Program-made: the position numbers and the translations under genes
Shown here: piece after piece, positions 1-8,899 of the stretch
Layout: each line of letters begins with the position of its first letter
Numbering within the stretch: position 1 is the stretch's first letter
The notes under the pieces: generated by a model
Databases searched by the model: none
Seen by the model: only the letters and a program-made list of their open reading frames with translations
Told to the model about the DNA's origin: nothing
Assembly (NCBI GenBank): GCA_050250755.1
Contig: JBFWOB010000014.1
Coordinates: forward strand, 62,001-126,000
Reading direction: 5' to 3'
Length of the DNA: 64,000 nucleotides
Source of the DNA: Ga0077555 sp050250755
GTDB lineage: Bacteria > Pseudomonadota > Alphaproteobacteria > Rhizobiales > Hyphomicrobiaceae

Positions 1-318
1 GACTTTTTCCGGTTCTGCCTGAGGCTTCGGCTGGGCCGAAGGAGCGGCGGAGGCTGACTTCTCAGCGGGCTTCTCGCCCTCCTCGAGCAGGGTGGCGATT
101 GGCGTATTTACCTTGACCTTCTCGGTCCCTTCCGGAACCAGCAACTCGCCGACGGTGCCCTCGTCGACGGCTTCGACTTCCATGGTCGCCTTATCGGTCT
201 CGATCTCGGCGATGATGTCGCCAGCCTTGACCTTCTGGCCAACCGAAACAAGCCACTTGGCAAGCTTGCCCTCTTCCATGGTGGGCGAGAGAGCAGGCAT
301 CAGGATGTTGGTCGGCAT
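1..318 (-). CDS. pdhC: Pyruvate dehydrogenase E2 (dihydrolipoamide acetyltransferase), N-terminal part, cut by the window edge
   Basis: Only the first 106 codons are present; the gene runs off the left edge. The visible part is a complete lipoyl domain (about residues 1-78) followed by an Ala/Pro/Lys-rich linker. The lipoylation site is in ETDKATME, with Lys43 as the swinging-arm lysine. The E2 core of pyruvate dehydrogenase transfers the acetyl group from E1 to CoA in the cytoplasm. The domain closely resembles the lipoyl domain on the E1 beta subunit encoded upstream, so identity rests on position as the last pdh gene and on the lack of another E2. ATG start at 318, fitting the MPTNILMPALSPTMEEG beginning of the family. 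The 118-base gap from the previous gene is longer than elsewhere in the cluster. Confidence 0.9.
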   Translation of the reverse strand, partial: MPTNILMPALSPTMEEGKLAKWLVSVGQKVKAGDIIAEIETDKATMEVEAVDEGTVGELLVPEGTEKVKVNTPIATLLEEGEKPAEKSASAAPSAQPKPQAEPEKV

Positions 319-436
319 CAGATCGGAACCTTCAGGGATGCAGGGCGATGTCGAGTGACTTTCGCCAAAACTCGAAGACGTCAGAATTTGCCGGCAAATC
401 GCGTCGGCGTCCATGTTTCGGTTGAGCGCCGGCGCA

Positions 437-826
437 TTATAGCCCACCCGTCCGCATCATGAGATAGGCGTCGTTCGGCGCGAACCGCGCCTTGCCATCG
501 GCGATGACCAGCGATTGGGGCCGGTCGATGCGCATCTCGTGCGACGTGTGCCAGACCTCGACGCCTTGAGATTCGAGACGCGCCCTCACATTGGCCTCTT
601 TCTCAGTTTCGCCAGCGTCAATGGCGCGAGCGAGTTGCAGAAACAAAGGCGCATAGTCCGCATAAGCGGGCCGATGCGAGAAAGAGCCGTACATAACGGT
701 CTCGGACTGGCTCTGCAGGCGCACCACCTCGCCGAGCGTCTTGTCGTTGGCGCGAACCTCGACAATTCCCCCATCCGCGGAGACCCTCACCGAAGCCGAA
801 CGTCGTTGTGGTCGTGGGCGGCGCAT
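437..826 (-). CDS. Unrecognised 129-residue protein in the pdh cluster
   Basis: I do not recognise the family. The start at 826 is chosen because AGGAGG lies about seven bases before the ATG; an in-frame TTG at 883 would add 19 residues but lacks a comparable site. The N-terminus is Arg/Pro-rich (MRRPRPQRR). The remainder looks like a small soluble alpha/beta protein, with a segment of alternating charged residues (about 80-100) that is probably helical. No signal peptide or membrane segment is seen. It lies 57 bases after the four-helix membrane protein gene and upstream of pdhC on the same strand, so it is probably co-transcribed with the pdh genes. Any link to pyruvate dehydrogenase is only positional. 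Confidence 0.7.
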   Translation of the reverse strand: MRRPRPQRRSASVRVSADGGIVEVRANDKTLGEVVRLQSQSETVMYGSFSHRPAYADYAPLFLQLARAIDAGETEKEANVRARLESQGVEVWHTSHEMRIDRPQSLVIADGKARFAPNDAYLMMRTGGL

Positions 827-883
827 GGGCTCGCCTCCTCTATCTCGTGACCAACAAATGCGCTTGCCTGCAGCCGCCGCCAA

Positions 884-1339
884 TCAGCTCCACTGTCCTG
901 CGCGAACGTCTGCACCGGCTGAAGCCGTCGGCCACTTGTAGACGAACGTCAGATACGCGAGCGCCAGATACACACATACCGCAACGCCCCATCCGATCGC
1001 GACACCCGTCTCCTGCATGGTCCAGCCGTTTTCCAGCACGGCGGCGACGGCAATGGGGTTGCGCAACTGACTCAGCGATATGGTTGGCTCCGGTAGCTTG
1101 CCCCAGGCGACGAACAGGCCGTTCTGGATGTTCTGCACAGTGGCGGCGACGCCGCCGAGAAACACCAACCCGATCGAAAGCAGCGCGAACGCGACGGCGC
1201 GGAGCAGCAACGGCGCGTAAGCGAGAAAGAAGTAGAGCGCCGCCAGATAGCCCGACACGAGGGTGAAAAAGAGCGAAAAGACTGTCAGCACCGTGTCTAT
1301 GGCATTGAACAGCTGTTGCGTGAGCTCGGCCTCGGACAT
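884..1339 (-). CDS. Unrecognised multi-pass membrane protein in the pdh cluster
   Basis: A 151-residue protein with about four hydrophobic segments: roughly residues 15-40, 42-68, a weaker one near 90-105, and 110-133. It ends in a short polar tail. An amphipathic start (MSEAELTQQLFNAIDTV) precedes the first helix. The family is not recognised. It lies 46 bases after pdhB and on the same strand, so it is probably transcribed with the pdh genes. ATG start at 1339 preceded by GAGGGAG. Membrane proteins of this type are not part of the known pyruvate dehydrogenase complex, so the location may reflect insertion into the operon rather than shared function. Confidence 0.75.
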   Translation of the reverse strand: MSEAELTQQLFNAIDTVLTVFSLFFTLVSGYLAALYFFLAYAPLLLRAVAFALLSIGLVFLGGVAATVQNIQNGLFVAWGKLPEPTISLSQLRNPIAVAAVLENGWTMQETGVAIGWGVAVCVYLALAYLTFVYKWPTASAGADVRAGQWS

Positions 1340-1385
1340 CGCACTGCGCCTGCGCTCCCTCGAACCCGGCCATCTGTGGCAATAC

Positions 1386-2774
1386 CTACGCGTAGCAAAC
1401 GCCTTTCACGGCTTCGACCACTTGATCTGCTGACGGCAGCGCGAGCTTCTCCAGGTTCGCCGCATAAGGCATCGGCACGTCCGCGCCGGAAACCTTGGCG
1501 GGCGGCGCATCGAGATAGTCGAAGGCCTGAATTGCGGCCTGGGCGCAGATCTCAGAGCCAATCGAGCACACCGGCCACGCTTCCTCGACGGTCACGATGC
1601 GGTTCGTCTTGCGGACGGACGTGAGGATCGTCTCCCAATCGATGGGCCGCAGCGAACGCAGATCGATTACCTCACACTCGATCCCTTCGGCGGCCAGTTT
1701 TTCCGCCGCGGCGAGCGCATACGTCATGCCGCGCGCGAACGAGACGACAGTGCAGTGCTGGCCCTGCCGAACGATGCGCGCCTTGCCTATCGGCACCAAC
1801 CACTCGGCATCCTTGGGAACGGGCCCTGACGCCCCGTAGAGCATCTCGTTTTCGAGAACGAGCACCGGATTGGGATCACGGATGGCTGATTTCAGCAGGC
1901 CCTTGGCATCGGCCGGATTCGAGGGCGCGACCACCTTCAAGCCAGGAACGTGCGCGTACCACGACGAGTAACACTGGGAATGCTGCGCGGCGACGCGGGC
2001 AGCAGCTCCGTTCGGGCCGCGGAACACGATGGGCGAACCCATCTGGCCGCCCGACATATAAAGCGTCTTCGCGGCGGAGTTGATGATCTGGTCGATCGCC
2101 TGCATGGCGAAGTTCCATGTCATGAACTCGACGATTGGCTTGAGGCCCGCCATCGCCGCCCCGACACCGACGCCGGCGAAGCCCTGCTCAGTGATGGGCG
2201 TATCGATCACCCGCTTGGGGCCGAACTCATCGAGCAATCCCTGCGAGACTTTGTAGGCCCCTTGGTACTGCGCGACTTCCTCGCCCATGAGGAACACGTC
2301 CTTATCGCGACGCATCTCCTCGGCCATGGCGTCGCGCAACGCTTCGCGCATGGTCTGCGTAGCGGTCTCGCCCGTGTACTCTGCCTCGACTTGCGGCACG
2401 GGAGCCGGCGCGGCCTGAGGCTGCGGTGATTTAGGCTGCGTCTGTTGAGCCGGAGCCGACTCCGGCGCCGGCTGCGCGTTCCCGTTCGGCTTGGCCGCCG
2501 GTGCCGGTTTGGCCTCGGCATTTGTTGCTTCGCCATCGGCCCGAACGACCGCGATGGGCGTGTTCACTGCGACCTTCTCCGCGCCTTCCGGTACGAGCAG
2601 TTCGACGATCTCGCCTTCGTCGACGGACTCGACCTCCATGGTCGCCTTGTCGGTTTCGATCTCGGCGATGACGTCGCCCGGTTTGATGTGGCTGCCGACG
2701 TCGACGAGCCATTTAGCGAGCTTGCCCTCCTCCATGGTGGGCGAGAGCGCGGGCATAAGGATCTGAATGGGCAT
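1386..2774 (-). CDS. pdhB: Pyruvate dehydrogenase E1 component, beta subunit, with N-terminal lipoyl domain
   Basis: 462 residues. Residues 1-78 form a lipoyl domain with Lys43 in ETDKATME as the modified lysine. An Ala/Pro/Gln-rich linker follows to about residue 135, then the transketolase-like E1 beta pyrimidine-binding domain and the C-terminal transketolase domain. Recognisable stretches include the beginning TMREALRDAMAEEM, DTPITEQGFAGVGVGAAM and the end-region LEKLALPSADQVVEAVK. With PdhA it decarboxylates pyruvate using thiamine diphosphate and acetylates lipoyl groups. A lipoyl domain on E1 beta is typical of alphaproteobacteria. The ATG abuts the stop codon of the Uma2-like gene with no spacing, suggesting translational coupling. 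Confidence 0.97.
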   Translation of the reverse strand: MPIQILMPALSPTMEEGKLAKWLVDVGSHIKPGDVIAEIETDKATMEVESVDEGEIVELLVPEGAEKVAVNTPIAVVRADGEATNAEAKPAPAAKPNGNAQPAPESAPAQQTQPKSPQPQAAPAPVPQVEAEYTGETATQTMREALRDAMAEEMRRDKDVFLMGEEVAQYQGAYKVSQGLLDEFGPKRVIDTPITEQGFAGVGVGAAMAGLKPIVEFMTWNFAMQAIDQIINSAAKTLYMSGGQMGSPIVFRGPNGAAARVAAQHSQCYSSWYAHVPGLKVVAPSNPADAKGLLKSAIRDPNPVLVLENEMLYGASGPVPKDAEWLVPIGKARIVRQGQHCTVVSFARGMTYALAAAEKLAAEGIECEVIDLRSLRPIDWETILTSVRKTNRIVTVEEAWPVCSIGSEICAQAAIQAFDYLDAPPAKVSGADVPMPYAANLEKLALPSADQVVEAVKGVCYA

Positions 2775-3374
2775 CTAGCGTCGCTCGTCGGATGGCGTTT
2801 CGGTTGAGGGGGGATCAAACGGCCAAAGGAGGCCGAGAGAGAATGTTATGGCGACGAAAGGAGGTGCTGAAACATCCTCCTGATCGACGAATGTATGGGT
2901 CAAGAGCCAATCCCGCTCCTGCAGCCGGAAGACCTCAAGCGTCTTGGCGCGCGGATCCACATGCCAAAGATGCGGGATACCATAGTGCGCGTAGATCCGG
3001 CGTTTGTCGCCCTTGTCGTATTTCTCGGTCGATGGCGAGAGGACTTCGCAGATCCAGTCGGGCGGTGTTTCGAAGAATGCCTTGTCGGGCAATGCCGAGA
3101 TACGCTCTCGCCGCCACCCGGCTATATCGGGGACCGCTACGTGCGGGCCAAGATGCAGCTCGGGCTCGACGACAAAGATCCATCCGCCTGGCCCGCCGAT
3201 GCCGAACTGATACGCGTTGGTTGAAAGGGCGGCGAGGGCGCTTGCCGCACCACCATGGCGCGGCGGCGGCCTCGGATGAGTCACCAGCGCGCCGAAAAGG
3301 ATTTCCCCCACGAGGTGCGGTGGCAGCGCCTCGAGCTCGGCGTAGGTGGCGGGCGTCTTCGCGTGCTCGGTCAT
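2775..3374 (-). CDS. Uma2-family (DUF820) putative endonuclease inside the pdh operon
   Basis: 199 residues from ATG 3374. The family hallmarks are present in order: an acidic EPEL (about 70-73), VPDIAGW (PD at 82-83), then WICEVLSPST with Glu110, Asp120 and a Lys/Tyr-containing stretch, and HLWHVDP near 135-141. This is the PD-(D/E)XK restriction-endonuclease-like fold of DUF820. Members are abundant in cyanobacteria and their biological role is poorly known. The gene begins 16 bases after pdhA and its TAG stop directly abuts the pdhB ATG, so it is embedded in the pdh operon. The start is chosen because upstream in-frame codons lie inside pdhA. Nuclease activity is inferred from the family, not shown. 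Confidence 0.88.
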   Translation of the reverse strand: MTEHAKTPATYAELEALPPHLVGEILFGALVTHPRPPPRHGGAASALAALSTNAYQFGIGGPGGWIFVVEPELHLGPHVAVPDIAGWRRERISALPDKAFFETPPDWICEVLSPSTEKYDKGDKRRIYAHYGIPHLWHVDPRAKTLEVFRLQERDWLLTHTFVDQEDVSAPPFVAITFSLGLLWPFDPPSTETPSDERR

Positions 3375-3390
3375 CCTCTCAGCGCCGCCC

Positions 3391-4422
3391 TCACGCTTTG
3401 ACAAGAACATCCGTCCAAAGCTCCGACGGATCGGGCTCTGGATCATTTTGCGCGAACTCAGCGGCTTCGGTCACCCTCTTGCGGATCTCGGCGTCGGTGG
3501 CTTTGAGCTCTTCCTCGCTGATCAGGCCGCCATCGAGCAGGCGCTTCCTGACGCGCTCGATCGGGTCCTGCTGCTCGCGGACCTTTTCGACCTCCTCGCG
3601 CGTGCGGTACTTAGCGGGGTCGGACATCGAGTGACCGCGATACCTGTACGTCAACATCTCGAGGATGTAAGGGCCTTTGCCGGCTCGGGCGTGGGCTGCA
3701 ACCTTTTCGCCGGCCGCCCGGCAGGCGCGAACATCCATGCCGTCGACCTGCTCGCCTGGAATGTCGAATGAGCGGCCTCGCTGCGAGAAGTTTGTGGTCG
3801 CGGCGGCCCGCTCTATCGCCGTGCCCATGGCATAGCGGTTATTCTCGATGACGAAGATGACAGGGAGCTGCCAGAGCTTCGCCATGTTGAAGGTCTCGTA
3901 GACCTGACCTTGGTTGGCCGCGCCGTCACCGAAATAGCACCAGCAGACGTTGTCGTTGCCGCGATAGACGTTGGCGAACGCGAGGCCTGCGCCCAATGGC
4001 ACCGACGCGCCGACGATGCCGTGTCCACCGTAGAAGTTCTTCTCCTTCGAGAACATGTGCATAGAGCCCCCCTTACCCTTGGAGTAGCCCCCGCTGCGGC
4101 CAGTCAACTCGGCCATTACGCCTTTCGGGTCCATGCCGGTCGCAAGCATGTGGCCGTGGTCACGATAGGTTGTAATGACCTGATCGCCTTGCTTTGCGGC
4201 CATCTGCAGGCCGACGACCACTGCTTCCTGGCCGATGTAGAGATGGCAGAAGCCACCAATGAAGCCCATGCCATAGAGCTGGCCCGCGCGCTCCTCGAAC
4301 CGGCGAATGAGAAGCATCTCCCGGTACGCGGTAAGCTCCTCTTCACGCGTGAACGCCGGAGGCGCCGGAAAAGGATGGGCGGACGCTTGAGCCAAAATGC
4401 CCTCGGTGCCGGTCGGCGCCAT
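3391..4422 (-). CDS. pdhA: Pyruvate dehydrogenase E1 component, alpha subunit
   Basis: 343 residues. The thiamine diphosphate motif runs from GDG (165-167) to ENN (193-195). The regulatory/active-site loop YRYRGHSMSDP is at about 259-269. FEERAGQLYGMGFIGGFCH near residue 42 is characteristic of alpha subunits. It pairs with PdhB to form the E1 enzyme that oxidatively decarboxylates pyruvate. The ATG at 4422 is preceded by GGAGGAACC, which decides the start; the open frame extends further upstream but without a better site. First gene of the pdh run; ftsB and eno lie upstream in the usual alphaproteobacterial order. Confidence 0.97.
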   Translation of the reverse strand: MAPTGTEGILAQASAHPFPAPPAFTREEELTAYREMLLIRRFEERAGQLYGMGFIGGFCHLYIGQEAVVVGLQMAAKQGDQVITTYRDHGHMLATGMDPKGVMAELTGRSGGYSKGKGGSMHMFSKEKNFYGGHGIVGASVPLGAGLAFANVYRGNDNVCWCYFGDGAANQGQVYETFNMAKLWQLPVIFVIENNRYAMGTAIERAAATTNFSQRGRSFDIPGEQVDGMDVRACRAAGEKVAAHARAGKGPYILEMLTYRYRGHSMSDPAKYRTREEVEKVREQQDPIERVRKRLLDGGLISEEELKATDAEIRKRVTEAAEFAQNDPEPDPSELWTDVLVKA

Positions 4423-4571
4423 GGTTCCTCCATGCGGGATAGGTCGCCGCGGCGACCTCGGGTGGATGCTTGAAAACCCTACACGAGCCACCGGTTGGGG
4501 GCTAGTGCGCAGGTCGCCCTGGATGTCTGTCCATTAACGGCGATGTTGGAGTGGGTTGCAGAGCCCGGCTC

Positions 4572-4886
4572 TCAGCGCAAGAGCGCGACGCGCGGATCGC
4601 TCTCGAGCAAAATGCGCTCGCCCGGGCGCGCATAGCCGAGATCGACGCGCGCCAGTTCCTCGACGAAGTCGGGATCGGGTTTCCGGAGGTTAAGCAGCGC
4701 TACTTCGCGCTGCAATGCGGCCCGCATGGTCTCTAATCCCTTGAGCTCGCGGGCGAGCTTTTCCGCTCGCTCCTGGAGCCCTTTACGGGCGTCGAGACCA
4801 TGCTTGCCGTGAATGGCGTGATATCCGAAGTAGCCCGTCATGCCACAGCAAATGAGCACAACAAGTGTCTGCCGTTGCATAAACAT
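4572..4886 (-). CDS. ftsB: FtsB/DivIC family septum formation initiator
   Basis: 104 residues with one membrane segment near the N-terminus (about 8-24, TLVVLICCGMTGYFGYHA). A heptad-patterned, charge-rich coiled coil follows (about 35-68), then the conserved FVEELARVDLGYARPGE segment. This is the topology of FtsB, which bridges FtsL and FtsQ in the divisome on the periplasmic side. It lies between eno and pdhA, the location usual in alphaproteobacteria, which supports the call. Assignment to FtsB rather than FtsL rests on this context and the short C-terminal domain. Confidence 0.88.
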   Translation of the reverse strand: MFMQRQTLVVLICCGMTGYFGYHAIHGKHGLDARKGLQERAEKLARELKGLETMRAALQREVALLNLRKPDPDFVEELARVDLGYARPGERILLESDPRVALLR

Positions 4887-5109
4887 TGGACTAACTCACA
4901 CACGCTACGCGAAACCTTTTGTCGCTTTGACGCTTGAACCGGCGACAAGAACGACAGTAGGGCCGGATGGTAAAACGCGCGTAAAGCCGGCCTCGGAAAT
5001 TGTAAGTTTCGCGAGTGCGCTCGAGTGACTCCCGGATGGCGACGTTCCTTTGCACCTGAGATACGGCCGTGGGCCGGGCCCAAATAGCCCCTCTTGCCCC
5101 GTCTGATAA

Positions 5110-6402
5110 TCAGGCGTTTCCGACGCTGCCCCGCAGCACGGAACGGCCGGCATAACTCGCCACATCGCCCAACTCTTCCTCGATGCGGATCAGTTGGTTG
5201 TACTTAGCGAGGCGATCCGACCGCGAGAGCGATCCCGTCTTGATCTGTCCGCAATTGGTGGCCACGGCGAGATCGGCGATCGTGGCGTCCTCAGTCTCGC
5301 CCGAACGGTGCGACATGACCGCCGTATAACGGGCGCGGTGGGCCATATCCACGGCGGCAAGGGTTTCCGAGAGCGTCCCAATCTGGTTGACCTTGACGAG
5401 GATCGAGTTGGCGATCCCTTCGCGAATGCCGCGTGCCAGGCGCTGGGTATTGGTGACGAAGAGGTCGTCGCCGACCAACTGGCATTTGCTGCCGATCAGT
5501 TCGGTGAGCGCTTTCCAGCCGATCCAGTCGTCCTCCGACATGCCGTCCTCGATCGAAACGATCGGGTATCGGCTCACCAGGTCGCCGAGGTAGGTTGCCA
5601 TGACTTCTGGCGCGAGGCTCTTCCCCTCGCCTTCCATCTCGTATTTTCCGTCCTTGAAGAACTCGGTCGCAGCGCAATCGAGAGCCAGCACCACATCGTC
5701 ACCGGGCTTGTAGCCGGCCTTTTCGATGGACGTCATGATGAAGCCCAGCGCCTCGTCGGTCGACTTGAGGTTCGGCGCGAAGCCCCCCTCATCCCCGACG
5801 TTGGTGGCATGGCCCGCCGTAGCGAGGCCCTTCCGCAATGTGTGGAAGATCTCGGAGCCCATGCGAACCGCGTCAGCCAGGGTCGGGGCACCGACCGGCA
5901 TGACCATGAATTCCTGGATGTCGATCGGATTGTCGGCATGGGCGCCGCCATTGATGATGTTCATCATCGGCACCGGCAGGATGTGCGCTTGCGTCCCTCC
6001 GATATAGCGGTAGAGCGGCAGACCGCGAGCCGCAGCCGCTGCCTTGGCGGTCGCGAGCGATACGCCGAGAATGGCGTTGGCGCCCAGGCGGCCCTTGTTC
6101 GGCGTTCCATCGAGCTTGATGAGAAGATCGTCGATGCCGCGCTGATCCTCGGCATCCATGCCGGCGAGGGTGTCGAAGATCTCGCCGTTAACCGCGTCAA
6201 CCGCCTTCAGCACGCCCTTGCCGAGGTAGCGGGATGAATCGCCATCGCGCAGCTCGACCGCCTCATGGGCGCCCGTCGAGGCCCCAGAAGGAACGCCGGC
6301 GCGGCCTTTCGAGCCGTCTTCCAGCAGAACATCCACCTCCACCGTCGGATTGCCCCGCGAGTCGAGTATCTCACGGCCCTGGATATCGACGATGGCTGTC
6401 AT
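5110..6402 (-). CDS. eno: Enolase (phosphopyruvate hydratase)
   Basis: 430 residues, normal for bacterial enolase, which interconverts 2-phosphoglycerate and phosphoenolpyruvate. The N-terminus has IQGREILDSRGNPTVEVDV, then PSGASTGAHEAVELRDGD. The C-terminal barrel shows SIEDGMSEDDW, VGDDLFVTN, the family signature ILVKVNQIGTLSET, and SHRSGETED. The start at 6402 gives the conserved MTAIVDI beginning; GGAG lies 12 bases upstream. It is divergent from serB across about 200 bases, and its product feeds pyruvate towards the pdh genes downstream. Confidence 0.98.
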   Translation of the reverse strand: MTAIVDIQGREILDSRGNPTVEVDVLLEDGSKGRAGVPSGASTGAHEAVELRDGDSSRYLGKGVLKAVDAVNGEIFDTLAGMDAEDQRGIDDLLIKLDGTPNKGRLGANAILGVSLATAKAAAAARGLPLYRYIGGTQAHILPVPMMNIINGGAHADNPIDIQEFMVMPVGAPTLADAVRMGSEIFHTLRKGLATAGHATNVGDEGGFAPNLKSTDEALGFIMTSIEKAGYKPGDDVVLALDCAATEFFKDGKYEMEGEGKSLAPEVMATYLGDLVSRYPIVSIEDGMSEDDWIGWKALTELIGSKCQLVGDDLFVTNTQRLARGIREGIANSILVKVNQIGTLSETLAAVDMAHRARYTAVMSHRSGETEDATIADLAVATNCGQIKTGSLSRSDRLAKYNQLIRIEEELGDVASYAGRSVLRGSVGNA

Positions 6403-6607
6403 CTTGTGTGCTCCGTTTGCGCGGCTGGTCGGGCGCGTTCTACCCGACGTACGCCGGAAGCGAAAGCTCCCGGCCACGAGCCATGGTTGACGGTCGCAGG
6501 TCGTCCGTTTGAGGGATGGATGAGCAAAAGCGGAGTTTTCCGGCCCAGGGGTTGCCGGCTTTCGGGCTCCGACCTATCACCGGCACCATCATTTCCTTCG
6601 GAGCGAG

Positions 6608-7540
6608 ATGCCGCCGATGAGCGAGAGCCTGGCCTTTGCCCTTGTCCTGACTGCCGCCCCCGTCGCCGGGCTGATCGGCGACACGGAAATCATGGGCGTC
6701 CGGGGCTGCCTGGCCGGCGAGACGGTTCTCGATGAACGCTGGCTTGGAACCGGCGAAGCCTGGGAAGCTCTCCTGGCTCGCCCCGAGGACGCCGACCGTG
6801 CTCCCTTGATTGCCCGTATCCGCGAAGCGCTTGGCGAGCGCCCGATCGACGTCAACCTCGTGGGGGCGGATCTTGCCACGCGCCGTAAGCGGCTGCTCGT
6901 TGCCGATATGGATTCGACCATTATCGGTCAGGAATGTATCGACGAGATGGGTGCCGTTCTCGGCATCAAAGCGCGCATCGCGGTCATCACAGAGCGCGCC
7001 ATGCGCGGTGAGCTGGACTTCGAAGGGGCGCTTCGCGAGCGGATGGCCCTGCTCGCCGGGCTCTCGGAAGACGATCTCCAAGGGATCTATGACACGCGGA
7101 TCACGCTTACGCCTGGAGCGCGAACGCTCGTACAGACCATGCGGGCCAATGGGGCATTCGCGGCGCTGGTCTCGGGTGGCTTCACCTTCTTCACGAGCCG
7201 GGTTGCAGAGGCTGTCGGCTTCGACGTCAATCGCGCCAATATCCTCGAGGTGACATCGGGGCGACTGACGGGTCGCGTGGCGGAGCCGATCCTCGGCCGG
7301 GAGGCAAAACTTGCCGCGTTGAAAGATCTCGCCCGCGATCGAAGTCTCCATCTGGCTCTCACCCTGGCGGTCGGCGACGGCGCCAACGATCTTGCGATGA
7401 TCGAGGCCGCAGGTCTCGGCGTCGCCTATCGTGCGAAGCCCGTCGTCGCGGCCGATGCCGATGCTGCGATTGCGCACAGCGATCTGACGGCGCTTCTCTA
7501 TCTTCAGGGCTATCGCAAGGCTGAGTTCGTCACGGCTTGA
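6608..7540 (+). CDS. serB: Phosphoserine phosphatase
   Basis: 310 residues. The haloacid dehalogenase-type core begins with DMDST (100-104; Asp100 nucleophile, Asp102 acid/base), continues with ALVSGGFTFF (motif II), and ends with GDGANDLAMIEAAGLGVA (motifs III/IV). The 80-90-residue N-terminal extension is usual for SerB proteins with an ACT-like regulatory domain. The enzyme removes phosphate from L-phosphoserine, the last step of serine synthesis. ATG at 6608 is preceded by CGGAGCGAG; a second ATG three codons on is also possible. Transcribed divergently from eno. Confidence 0.96.
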   Translation: MPPMSESLAFALVLTAAPVAGLIGDTEIMGVRGCLAGETVLDERWLGTGEAWEALLARPEDADRAPLIARIREALGERPIDVNLVGADLATRRKRLLVADMDSTIIGQECIDEMGAVLGIKARIAVITERAMRGELDFEGALRERMALLAGLSEDDLQGIYDTRITLTPGARTLVQTMRANGAFAALVSGGFTFFTSRVAEAVGFDVNRANILEVTSGRLTGRVAEPILGREAKLAALKDLARDRSLHLALTLAVGDGANDLAMIEAAGLGVAYRAKPVVAADADAAIAHSDLTALLYLQGYRKAEFVTA

Positions 7541-7555
7541 TCGGCTCGCAAGCGC

Positions 7556-8206
7556 TTACCGCCCGAGCACGGTCTTGAGGCGTGCCACCATGGCTGTCAC
7601 CGATGGACGGAGCCGATACCAGGCTTCCGTTGCCGCGATTTTCGCTCGAGCCTTCAGCGCGGCGGCTGCCTGCCAGACGCGCGTTGCTTTGGCCTGGGCT
7701 ACGAGGGCCTCTTTCCATGGAATGAACCAGTTGTAGAGGCGCGCAAACCACGCAAGCTCCATCAGCCTGGGCTGCGTCAGCTGGAAGATCCGAGCATAGA
7801 GCGCAGTGCCCACGACTTTTGCGAAGGCGAAGAGCAGCGTCGCCGATAGCACGTGACCTCCGCCAATCAGCCAGAGCGCAGCAAGCTTCAGCGGAAGGAA
7901 GAGCAATGAAGGAAGCAGAAAAACACCCAGCGTCGGCCAGGGTGGAAGGGCGCGAATACGCATTTCCAGGCGCGCGATCGGACGGAACTCGGCGAGGCGC
8001 GCGATCAGCGCCGATAACGGCCGCCAGCCCCACTCCTCGAACACGATGATGAGTGCGAGCAACAGCTCGAACGCGCGCCAGGAGAGCTGACGCACCAACC
8101 GAAGTGTCCTGATCACAACTTTGGCGACGACACCGCGCCTGATCGTGGGAGCGAACCATCCGCGCCGCTCTCTCTGCGCATGCTGGTCGGGCTCAGGCTC
8201 GGCCAT
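7556..8206 (-). CDS. Conserved hypothetical membrane protein
   Basis: 216 residues, not assigned to a named family. A basic N-terminal tail is followed by a helix near 40-60 (FELLLALIIVFEEWGWRPL), a hydrophobic hairpin near 88-135 (LGVFLLPSLLFLPLKLAALW and a second helix), and a long basic amphipathic C-terminal region. The pattern suggests an inner-membrane protein with a cytoplasmic basic tail. ATG preceded by GGAG about 12 bases upstream. It converges on serB with a 15-base gap. Similar unnamed proteins occur in Rhizobiales, to my knowledge, but no function can be offered. Confidence 0.75.
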   Translation of the reverse strand: MAEPEPDQHAQRERRGWFAPTIRRGVVAKVVIRTLRLVRQLSWRAFELLLALIIVFEEWGWRPLSALIARLAEFRPIARLEMRIRALPPWPTLGVFLLPSLLFLPLKLAALWLIGGGHVLSATLLFAFAKVVGTALYARIFQLTQPRLMELAWFARLYNWFIPWKEALVAQAKATRVWQAAAALKARAKIAATEAWYRLRPSVTAMVARLKTVLGR

Positions 8207-8345
8207 TGGCGTCGGGCTCCACGCCCTCAGGGACTACCGAGGGGCGAAACGACTATATCCGATTATGACGCACGCGTAGTTAAAGGGCGGAGGCGATGGC
8301 CTTTAAGGCTCAGAGATGAGACGGACGCTTGGGGTCACCATTCAA

Positions 8346-8732
8346 TCACGCTCGGGGAGCGAGATCGCCAAACCAGCTTCGCTGGAAGGTGCGGATGAGG
8401 AGCACCACGAATGCGGTCTCGTAGAGAGCGAGCATCAAGGCCGCGCGGCTCGGAACGGTCAGACCCAACCACGTTAGCATCGCGATCGGGAGAATAGGTC
8501 CGAGGAGGACGAACAGGTTGCTCGACATCGCCATTCCGGGCGCGACGGCCGAAGCCACATGGGCTAACGCGACGTAGATCATCGCGACACCGACAACCCC
8601 CACGATCCACTCGGGTCGCGGCGTCGGCTCGCCAAGCCACTCGAAAGGCAGGCTCGGCCAGATGAGAAGCACGGCCCCGAGGGCAAGATTGGCGACGATT
8701 CGAGCACGGGCCACCCATTTGAAGGTCATCAT
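8346..8732 (-). CDS. Small membrane protein of unknown function
   Basis: 128 residues with four predicted membrane helices (about residues 8-25, 40-63, 68-90, 95-116), separated by very short loops. The family is not recognised. The start at 8732 is chosen because GGGG lies about ten bases before the first of two adjacent ATG codons; an ATG at 8783 would add a polar, arginine-rich extension without a clear ribosome binding site. It stands alone between two unrelated genes. Confidence 0.6.
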   Translation of the reverse strand: MMTFKWVARARIVANLALGAVLLIWPSLPFEWLGEPTPRPEWIVGVVGVAMIYVALAHVASAVAPGMAMSSNLFVLLGPILPIAMLTWLGLTVPSRAALMLALYETAFVVLLIRTFQRSWFGDLAPRA

Positions 8733-8899
8733 CTGGTCAACCCCGTTGCTTTCGTCGTCGCGTCGCACATACCATAATCGCACTTATCAGCCTTGGATTG
8801 ATTTCTGCCAAAGCCACCCTTTCCGTACCGACCCGGTGCTTTCACCGGCAAGCTCATAGTAAATGTGGGTCCGACCCGTTTTGCGGACAATGGGTAATC

